Shown piece by piece: positions 57,806 to 64,000 of a DNA stretch of 64,000 bases. Under the pieces are notes generated by a model. It was given only the letters and a program-made list of their open reading frames with translations, searched no databases and was not told the origin of the DNA. Within the stretch, counting starts at the first letter, position 1, and the number at the start of each line of letters is the position of its first letter. Source of the DNA: Alishewanella tabrizica (GTDB lineage: Bacteria; Pseudomonadota; Gammaproteobacteria; Enterobacterales; Alteromonadaceae); NCBI RefSeq assembly GCF_014652375.1, contig NZ_BMYR01000001.1, forward strand, positions 110,292 through 174,291. Reading direction: 5' to 3'. Position numbers and translations under genes: made by a program.

Positions 57806-58858
57806 TTAAAATGGGGCTGGATGCTCCCGTAAAAAGCTACCCACTTCCTCTAACACATCATCATGTAGTTCAAGATCAAAAGCAGCCAGATTCTCATTAA
57901 GTTGCTCATCGCAAGTAGCACCAATAATGGTTGAGGTAACACCATCAACCTGATTCACCCACGCCAATGCTAACTGTGTTGGGCTTAGTTGATGTGCTGC
58001 TGCCAAATCAACAAAAGCCCGGATCGCAGCATTGGATTGCGGGGTATCACGAAACAAACCATTGCGCTGTACCAGGCTCCAGCGACTGCCCTCTGGCCTT
58101 GCACCACCCAGATATTTACCGGTAAGGGCCCCACCCGCCAGTGGTGACCAAGGTAGATAGGCAATATTTTCATGCTGGCATTGCTCAATTAAATAGGGCC
58201 AATCTTTGGTGTGTAGCGGGCCAAACTCATTTTGAATAGACACCATACGCGGCAAGTTGTGCTGCTCACTGAGTTTTAAATACTGGCTGATCCCCCAAGG
58301 CGTTTCATTCGATAAACCGCAATGGCGAATTTTACCTTGCTGCACTAGCTTGGCTAAGGTTTGCAAAATCGCCAGTATCTCATCTTGTTGCTGCTTGGCA
58401 TCAACGTTTGAAAAAGGGATTTGATTAACAGCATGCCGACCAAAATGTGGCGAACGTCGGTTAGGCCAATGCAGTTGATACAGGTCGATATAGTCGGTAT
58501 TAAGCCGTTGTAACGAGCCTTCTACTGCTTGAACCAAGGTTGCCGGACTGACATTGCTGCCATCTCGAATATGGCTTAAGCCATTACCTGCTATCTTGGT
58601 GGCGATCACCAGTTTGTCGCGTTGATTGCGGTTTCGACTAAGCCAGTGACCAATGATTTTTTCAGTCGCGCCATAGGTCTCTGGACGTGGCGGAATGGCG
58701 TACATCTCGGCGGTATCAATAAAATTCACGCCGGCAGCGAGTGCTAAAGCAAGCTGTGAATCGGCGTCGGCTTGGGTATTTTGTTGACCCCAGGTCATGG
58801 TACCTAAGCACACTCGAGAAACGGATAAGCCGCTGCTACCTAAGATTGAATACTGCAT
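57806..58858 (-). CDS. Aldo/keto reductase, Tas type
   Basis: An NADPH-dependent oxidoreductase with the aldo/keto reductase fold. Catalytic residues are visible in DTAEMYAIPP (Asp, Tyr), VIATKIAGN (Lys) and LYQLHWPNR (His). At 350 aa, with LGTMTWGQQNT and RPETYGATEKIIG, it resembles Tas. Substrate unknown. It reads toward the ars operon but lies upstream of the ars promoter. Confidence 0.9.
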   Translation of the reverse strand: MQYSILGSSGLSVSRVCLGTMTWGQQNTQADADSQLALALAAGVNFIDTAEMYAIPPRPETYGATEKIIGHWLSRNRNQRDKLVIATKIAGNGLSHIRDGSNVSPATLVQAVEGSLQRLNTDYIDLYQLHWPNRRSPHFGRHAVNQIPFSNVDAKQQQDEILAILQTLAKLVQQGKIRHCGLSNETPWGISQYLKLSEQHNLPRMVSIQNEFGPLHTKDWPYLIEQCQHENIAYLPWSPLAGGALTGKYLGGARPEGSRWSLVQRNGLFRDTPQSNAAIRAFVDLAAAHQLSPTQLALAWVNQVDGVTSTIIGATCDEQLNENLAAFDLELHDDVLEEVGSFLREHPAPF

Positions 58859-59088
58859 AATTGTCTCTGAAGTGGTTATAACTGGCTGACTATACCAGAT
58901 TAAAGCGGATTTTGATCAGTGCAGTAGATGACTAAGCGGCTAAGGGCGCAGTGCAAATCTCCAATCTGCTTTTACATCAGGTATAGCAGATTCAAGACTG
59001 GGGCATCCGGCGGCTAAACGCGTCGTTATATTCTGGTGTTGCTATCAGGCTTACTTGTTTTGCGAGCCAATAAAGCACACATTTGCAG

Positions 59089-59204
59089 CTAGGCAGCGAG
59101 CCGATAATGCTAAACAAAGCCTGTCCAGCATGGATGCTGGAGAAGAGCTTACAGGGATGTTTTTACAGCGTCTTTGTGTGCGTTATCGGCTGCAAGCAGC
59201 CTAG
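59089..59204. repeat. 116-nt long hairpin element, tandem copy 1
   Basis: Arms CTAGGC...GCCGATAATGC and GCGTTATCGGC...GCCTAG. Inner hairpin CCAGCATGGATGCTGG. Confidence 0.85.
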
Positions 59205-59264
59205 CGGTTCGGTTCAAACACCCCCACAGAAGCAAATCGCAAACCACAAAGTACGCATTTGTAG

Positions 59265-59380
59265 CTGGGCAGCGAGCCGATAATGCTAAACAAAGCCTGT
59301 CCAGCATGGATGCTGGAGAAGAGCTTACAGGGATGTATTTACAGCGACTTTGTGTGCATTATCGGCGGCAAGCAGCCTAG
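59265..59380. repeat. 116-nt long hairpin element, tandem copy 2
   Basis: Starts 176 bp after copy 1. Arms CTGGGC and GCCTAG tolerate a G-T pair; inner hairpin as in copy 1. Confidence 0.85.
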
Positions 59381-59440
59381 CGGTTCGGTTCAAACACACC
59401 CACAGAAGCAAATCGCAAACCACAAAATACACATTTGCTG

Positions 59441-59556
59441 CTAGACAGCGAGCCGATAATGCTAAACAAAGCCTGTCCAGCATGGATGCTGGAGAAGAGC
59501 TTACAGGGATGTATTTACAGCGTCTTTGTGTGCGTTATCGGCTGCAAGCAGCCTAG
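59441..59556. repeat. 116-nt long hairpin element, tandem copy 3
   Basis: Starts 176 bp after copy 2. Arms CTAGAC and GCCTAG, with one mismatch; the rest is nearly identical to copy 1. Confidence 0.85.
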
Positions 59557-59631
59557 CGGTTAGGTTCAAACACACCCACAGAAGCACAAGGCGAACCTAT
59601 AAAATACAACATTTTTAGCTATACACAGCCG

Positions 59632-60876
59632 TCAGTTAAAAACCTCTGACAACCACTGCCATACCCGCTGTTGCTGCGCTTCTCCAAACTCATGTCCCAT
59701 CTCCGGCCAAAGCTCAGTGGTAAGCTGCTGCTCAGCACCATGCGCCTGCCAGACCTGTCGCATTTGCTGAAATGCCTGTAGGGTCCCAGCTGCGGGCATC
59801 AGCTTATCTTTGTCTCCCATAATAAAAAGCATCGGCTTTGGTGCTGCAATAGCTGCAACGTGAGGATAATCCAACTGCGCAGCAAGACCAGGATGCACTG
59901 TCCAAAAAGCCGTTTGCCCGCGAAGCTGGTTATTACCGGGCGTTATCGCTGTATCCGCAGTAGTCATCCAACTTATCGCAACAGCAGCCTGAATATCATC
60001 AGTTAACGCCGCTAACTGCCACGCTCGAAACGCGCCCATTGAGAACCCAAGTGCGGCAATTTTACGATCATCACTGGCCGGTAGTTGCTTTAAAAATGCA
60101 GCCAAACGCAGATCTTCATAAGCGGCAAAGCCCGCCAAAGAGCGGCCTAGTTGCAAAAAATTCGCGGCTAAAGCCTGCTGCAACTCGTAGGTTAATGGCC
60201 CCCGATCTCCCCACCCCAAAGTATCAGCCGCTAAAACCAGATAACCCTGCCTTGCTAGCGCATCGCCAACAAAGTGCCCACCATAATATCGTTCAGTCCA
60301 AGCCTGTGCTCTTGCTATTTTTTCATCAAGGATGAATGGGCGGATCAACTTTTCTTTTCCAATATCAAAATGCGCGCCATGATCATGTAGCAGCAAGACC
60401 GCAGGAAAAGGGCCGTCACCCTCGGGGCGTAACAGCAATATAGGTATGCGATTATTAGGCGTTATTGTGATCAGCCAGCGTTCGGCTTGATACCCGTCGC
60501 GGCGTTCGGCTGCAATTAACTGTGGTGCAAAGTCGATATCTTGCTCAGGCCAGAGCAAGGCATTGCGTAGACGTTGTCTGGCCTGCACACGCCATCTTGC
60601 TGGATCTTGTGACGGTGTATTGTGCCAAGCGGCTGGAAAGCTCTGCTCAGCTTTTAATTGGTGATAAAAACTGGGCAGCACCAATTCAGTTAACACTACT
60701 GGCTTTGGTACCATGCCTTCTGAGGCCATTATCTTGCTATTTAGCGATAATACGAGTATGCAGCAAACCAATAGCTGAAAGCATCTTTTACCTTCAATCA
60801 AACAACTTATTGAAAATAATAAAATGCCGCACGGTATAAAAACCTGCGCGCCTAATACTGAAAAAAATGTCGTCAT
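59632..60876 (-). CDS. Alpha/beta hydrolase, probably exported
   Basis: The catalytic triad is visible: Ser in GFSMGAFRA, Asp in MGDKDKLMP and His in MGHEFGEA. An oxyanion strand AVLLLHDHGAHFDIG precedes them. This arrangement resembles the acetyl-esterase/dienelactone-hydrolase group; substrate unknown. A hydrophobic stretch (CFQLLVCCILVLSLNSKIMA) looks like a signal peptide. The start is unclear: ATG at 60876, TTG at 60924, or a TTG just before the signal-like stretch are all possible, and none has a strong ribosome binding site. Confidence 0.8.
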   Translation of the reverse strand: MTTFFSVLGAQVFIPCGILLFSISCLIEGKRCFQLLVCCILVLSLNSKIMASEGMVPKPVVLTELVLPSFYHQLKAEQSFPAAWHNTPSQDPARWRVQARQRLRNALLWPEQDIDFAPQLIAAERRDGYQAERWLITITPNNRIPILLLRPEGDGPFPAVLLLHDHGAHFDIGKEKLIRPFILDEKIARAQAWTERYYGGHFVGDALARQGYLVLAADTLGWGDRGPLTYELQQALAANFLQLGRSLAGFAAYEDLRLAAFLKQLPASDDRKIAALGFSMGAFRAWQLAALTDDIQAAVAISWMTTADTAITPGNNQLRGQTAFWTVHPGLAAQLDYPHVAAIAAPKPMLFIMGDKDKLMPAAGTLQAFQQMRQVWQAHGAEQQLTTELWPEMGHEFGEAQQQRVWQWLSEVFN

Positions 60877-61076
60877 ATAGGCGTTAAACCCATCGTCATA
60901 GCATATCAACGTGTGAACCCGCAAAAGGGAGTATTAACCAAAAATTTGATTAACAACATTAAAGACGTTTCGTTAGCGCTGAAAGACCAAATATGAACAT
61001 TATGTGAGATAACAGCCATGACGTTTGATCACCCTGTTTGTTTGCTATGCTAAAAAGCGCTTCACGCAACAGACGG

Positions 61077-62417
61077 CTAGGGTTTAGTGAGCGTAAAAAC
61101 GCTATCAGCAACCACTCGCTGTAGTTGCACATTAAGTATCACGCTTTGAAATGGCTTAAAAAACTGCGCTAATTGCACCAAGGGGATCTGTAACCCAGCA
61201 GTCGCATTTGCCGCTACTGCGTGAAAGCCGACTGGCTGACGTGGCGGTTTAAAATGCGGCTGCGCGTTAAAGCTTAAATAAAGTCGTTGAAACTTCGGAT
61301 CCTGTTTTAAACGCTGCAACACCGCAAGATCAAAGTAAAATGCACGATTTGCCGGATCGTCATTATGCGCATGCACGTTGACTAAAAACTCTCGGTACAA
61401 GGTTTCCTCAAAACGCGTATCGCTGCCTGCCGTACGATACATCTCTAAAAAGTAATCACGCACTCCCAAACCATGTTGATCGGTTAACCGACATAACACT
61501 TGACTACGCGGATCGGCCTGCCAATTTTCAGGAGGATTGAGCGCATCAAGCTGCCGTTGCCAGGTAAAGCTCTGCGCGTTATCAAGTTGATAGTCCTGAT
61601 CTGATACCATTAACGCTTGGCGAATAAGTGACTGCGTTAATGGATTATGTGGTGCGTTGCGCCCTTTGAAGACAATAGTACTGTGGTTTTCGTTGGCTAA
61701 CACCGAAAACGCGATAGCGCCTTTACTGGCCTGCTGCTGAACGCTACCAGGAATAATGTGTTGGCGCGCATCTAAGGCGAAGGATAAAAACTGACAATTG
61801 AGATTTGCTCCACAGATCCTTACCGTACCATCAGAGCCCGCCTCGTTGGCAATGGCACTGATACCACGATACCCCGTATCGCCGATCAACACCGTAGCTA
61901 GCATCTTGCCAGCACCATACCACGTGTCTTCAGCAAACAAATCTTGCTGGGCTAAGGACCGAGTATACGCGGAGGCCAACTCTAACCCGGTTAAAATAGC
62001 AGTCCCAGTTTGAAAACCGGGCTGATTCCACCCTTTAACCGCCCTACCATAAAAACTGCGCCCCTTATGCGCCAAAGGCGAGCCAAAGTTTGCCGGCGCG
62101 AGTTGAACAAAACGCTTTACTGGGTTCGTGTTAGCGGTGTAATAGCGCGTAAACCAATGCCGCGTGACTAAGGCACCGGTACTATGCACAATAATATCAA
62201 CGCTTTGTGGTGTGGTGGGCAGTTCCAGCGCCAACCAGGCTTTTTGCATAGCCTCAGCCAGATCGGCATAATTGATATCATCATGCATCGACAACCAATC
62301 GGCTAAATACAACGGGTGAACTGCCGCGCCAAAGGTGTGTTGTAGAAAGTCGGCGAGGACTTTAAACGCTCGGCTGTTATCACTCCAGCCATGTAAAATA
62401 ACGATCGGATTACGCAT
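61077..62417 (-). CDS. Alpha/beta hydrolase, lipase/esterase-like
   Basis: The N-terminus MRNPIVILHGWSDNSRAFK is the oxyanion strand of a lipase-like fold, and the nucleophile elbow is VHSTGALVTRHW. About 200 further residues (from ~280) form a C-terminal region that I do not recognise. I start at the ATG at 62417, which has GGGAGG 5 bases upstream; a longer frame from 62477 would add 20 residues. It is 446 aa long. Substrate unknown. Confidence 0.82.
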   Translation of the reverse strand: MRNPIVILHGWSDNSRAFKVLADFLQHTFGAAVHPLYLADWLSMHDDINYADLAEAMQKAWLALELPTTPQSVDIIVHSTGALVTRHWFTRYYTANTNPVKRFVQLAPANFGSPLAHKGRSFYGRAVKGWNQPGFQTGTAILTGLELASAYTRSLAQQDLFAEDTWYGAGKMLATVLIGDTGYRGISAIANEAGSDGTVRICGANLNCQFLSFALDARQHIIPGSVQQQASKGAIAFSVLANENHSTIVFKGRNAPHNPLTQSLIRQALMVSDQDYQLDNAQSFTWQRQLDALNPPENWQADPRSQVLCRLTDQHGLGVRDYFLEMYRTAGSDTRFEETLYREFLVNVHAHNDDPANRAFYFDLAVLQRLKQDPKFQRLYLSFNAQPHFKPPRQPVGFHAVAANATAGLQIPLVQLAQFFKPFQSVILNVQLQRVVADSVFTLTKP

Positions 62418-62497
62418 AACACCCTCCCAAGAGAACACGATCTTCAGCTTAAGGGTACGGCGTAATCCCCAACACAATGTTTAACACATTAACTAGC

Positions 62498-63064
62498 TCA
62501 CCAAGACTGCACCATATACTGTGCCCGTTCACCAGTATAGCTACTCAACGCCCGTATAGCTGCATCATCTAGGGCATTTTGTAATGAAAACCCCTGTCGT
62601 TGCCAGTACCCAACCGAGCCCTGAACCGCTACTAATCCCAATTGCCTAACACTCAGGTGCTGCGCATGCTGTTTAGCCTGTGTGAGCAACGCGGTCGCTA
62701 CCCCTGTGCCTCTAGCGGCTTCACTAACGGCCATATCATGCAAATAAAGCAGATCTGGCTTTTCTGCAATAACAAATGGCGATGCCAACGCCGATAGCTT
62801 GCCAAAATAAGAGGGGTAACTAAATAAATATGCCAGTACCGGTATATGCTGTGCCGGTTTATGCGCCTGCAAAGACGCTGTTGTGCAAGCCTCAATCTTC
62901 TCTACGGCGGTCATTTCTGCAATCCAGCAACTTTGCTTAGCAACAGCTAAACGCGCTGATAAAAGGGTTGGTGGTTCATATAATGCGGCGCTGTAACAAC
63001 GATCTTGCAAGGCAATCACCGCTGGCAAATCCGTTTGCTGCATCAACCGTATCTTGACTTGCAT
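62498..63064 (-). CDS. GNAT-family N-acetyltransferase
   Basis: The chosen start gives MQVKIRLMQQTDLPAVIALQ, the usual GNAT opening. Acetyl-CoA binding motif A is LHDMAVSEAARGTGVATALL, and VAVQGSVGYWQRQGF follows near the end. The 188-aa frame can be extended to a GTG at 63112 that overlaps the stop of the next upstream gene, so the two are at least closely coupled. Substrate unknown. Confidence 0.85.
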   Translation of the reverse strand: MQVKIRLMQQTDLPAVIALQDRCYSAALYEPPTLLSARLAVAKQSCWIAEMTAVEKIEACTTASLQAHKPAQHIPVLAYLFSYPSYFGKLSALASPFVIAEKPDLLYLHDMAVSEAARGTGVATALLTQAKQHAQHLSVRQLGLVAVQGSVGYWQRQGFSLQNALDDAAIRALSSYTGERAQYMVQSW

Positions 63065-63108
63065 AAATCTACTCAACTCCCTGTAACGCGACTCTTCGCA
63101 CAATTGGA

Positions 63109-64000
63109 TCACACAGGCATCTGTTCAGCACACTTACCCCGCACAAAATTTAACGCCCCGACAATAGCCGCAACCTGTGCCAGAATACATTGTTCTGGTG
63201 TGGCACTTGGGCTGTCTGGGTAAACTTCAGTGGTAGTCACATAGCGCGCAGCAGTCATACCGCCACATAATCCTAGTACACGTTTTGGATAATTAACTAC
63301 GCCAAACTGCGCGATGGGCTCACCAATCAAGCAGCCCTGTTCGTCGGCGGGAGCAATATGCGTCACGTTGGCGACCTCTGCAATAATAGCAGCCTGAAAA
63401 GCCGGTTCTGGATTTTCACTATCGCCCACAAGGTAAAAACCATCCGGTATAGTCCAATTGCTATTTACCGTGCCATCTCGCGCGGCTTTAGCGGGGCGAA
63501 ATTCGCTGTTATCACTGTCAGTCGTTTCATGTAAATCGATATGCAGCAACGGCGTGATCCCCTGTGCAATAAGATACTCACGTAACAAACCGGCTTCGGC
63601 TGATAGACTATTTGCCACAAAAGCACGATTTGGATCTACGGTTAACGGATTCCAACGATTAATGGTTTCGTATCCCCACGGGCTAATACAGGGGACAATA
63701 AGCACGTTAAACGCTGCTGTATACTGTTTGGCTGTAGTAGCAGCAAAACGTAACGCCCCTAGTACACCACTGGTTTCATAGCCATGCACGCCACCTGTTA
63801 CAAGCGCTACTGGTTTGTTCGGATGCCAATCAAGACTTTTTAAGATAAATAGCGGATATTGGCCTAATCCTAAAGCTGAATAATCTAACTCACCATACTG
63901 GATCACGGCAAAATCCGTTTGCAGTGCGGGTAGCATTTCTACAACATCTGTTTGATAAGCACGCTTTTTACGTTGCTCTGCAAGCCATTGCTGCTTTTCA
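63109..64000 (-). CDS. M14-type zinc carboxypeptidase/deacylase (AstE/AspA-like), 5' end outside the window
   Basis: The zinc motif HxxE is in TGGVHGYETSG and the third ligand in HIDLHETTD; the C-terminal TTTEVYPDS could hold the catalytic Glu. This set marks the succinylglutamate desuccinylase/aspartoacylase and related M14 peptidase group. An ATG at 63936 exists but has no ribosome binding site, and the frame stays open to the window edge with coding-like residues (KKQQWLAEQRKKRAYQTDVVE), so the gene probably starts beyond 64000. It is upstream of, and overlaps the extended form of, the GNAT gene. Confidence 0.82.
   Translation of the reverse strand, partial: EKQQWLAEQRKKRAYQTDVVEMLPALQTDFAVIQYGELDYSALGLGQYPLFILKSLDWHPNKPVALVTGGVHGYETSGVLGALRFAATTAKQYTAAFNVLIVPCISPWGYETINRWNPLTVDPNRAFVANSLSAEAGLLREYLIAQGITPLLHIDLHETTDSDNSEFRPAKAARDGTVNSNWTIPDGFYLVGDSENPEPAFQAAIIAEVANVTHIAPADEQGCLIGEPIAQFGVVNYPKRVLGLCGGMTAARYVTTTEVYPDSPSATPEQCILAQVAAIVGALNFVRGKCAEQMPV

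Larger units (their letters stand above)
59003..59610. repeat. Hairpin repeat array right of the arsenic region
   Basis: It starts with GCATCCGGCGGCTAAACGCGTCGT (given as GCATCCGGCGGC and TAAACGCGTCGT), the motif of the 52-kb cluster. It continues as three 176-bp tandem units, each a 116-nt hairpin and a 60-bp spacer (GGTTCAAACACMCCCACAGA...). The repeated open frames here are by-products. No gene is seen in 58859-59631. Confidence 0.85.

Noticed and set aside
51851-59026. Integron attC sites
   Set aside because: GGCTAAACGCG recalls a core site, but there are no paired R and L boxes in the right order, no integrase and no cassette-like spacing.
59083-59556. Three near-identical small frames with the peptide MDAGEELTGMYLQRLCV
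   Set aside because: They are translations of the 116-nt hairpin elements; the paired-stem structure explains the sequence better than coding.
59089-59610. Possible CRISPR array
   Set aside because: Units are 176 bp and nearly identical throughout, with no short unique spacers and no cas genes nearby.
51851-59610. Insertion sequence around the arsenic operon
   Set aside because: No transposase frame is present on either strand; the repeats are non-coding.

Overview
The window looks like the chromosome of a gammaproteobacterium of the Rheinheimera/Alishewanella kind. This is inferred from the E. coli-like tol-pal, ruvABC and cmoAB blocks, from FadE and ExeM proteins typical of marine Alteromonadales relatives, and from a family of long hairpin repeats. 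No rRNA gene is present, so the genus is not proven.

Region 1 (1-11.9 kb) is a defence island placed against the 3' end of a tRNA-Ser(GGA) gene and bounded by a 60-bp direct repeat (1-60 and 11854-11913). It carries two modules, all on the minus strand. The first is a likely toxin-antitoxin-chaperone operon: HicA toxin, HicB antitoxin with a C-terminal extension, a SecB-like chaperone, and a previously uncalled 55-codon gene. The second is a restriction operon, hsdM-hsdS-mcrB-mcrC-hsdR, in which a McrBC system that cuts modified DNA sits inside a type I restriction-modification operon. No integrase is visible. A degenerate tandem array next to the tRNA repeats the tRNA 3' end.

Region 2 (12-24.5 kb) is core genome on the minus strand: nadA, four identical tRNA-Lys genes, the Tol-Pal operon (ybgC-tolQ-tolR-tolA-tolB-pal-cpoB), ruvC-ruvA-ruvB, yebC and aspS. 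An orphan plus-strand terminator at 19.56 kb suggests a small RNA.

Region 3 (24.6-39.6 kb) is mainly plus strand: cmoA-cmoB (tRNA wobble modification), a LysR regulator, purM-purN, a DUF3108 protein, a class II amidotransferase, fadE with a FadR-like operator, a secreted nuclease (ExeM type), ppnP, an Atm1-type ABC exporter, and a DksA/TraR-type zinc-finger protein with a DUF465 partner.

Region 4 (39.6-51.9 kb) holds a tetR-adaptor-RND efflux operon with an autoregulatory palindrome, small membrane proteins (YccF, DUF3429), a DUF393 protein, an EamA transporter, a SIMPL protein, an M1 peptidase and ChrA.

Region 5 (51.9-59.6 kb) is an arsenic-resistance operon (ArsC-ArsR fusion, Acr3, a CX5R phosphatase, GAPDH, ArsJ) plus an aldo/keto reductase, flanked on both sides by related hairpin repeats. 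The operon would handle arsenate in two ways: reduction followed by arsenite efflux, and conversion to 1-arseno-3-phosphoglycerate followed by ArsJ efflux.

Region 6 (59.6-64 kb) holds two alpha/beta hydrolases, a GNAT acetyltransferase and an M14-type peptidase that appears to run off the right edge.
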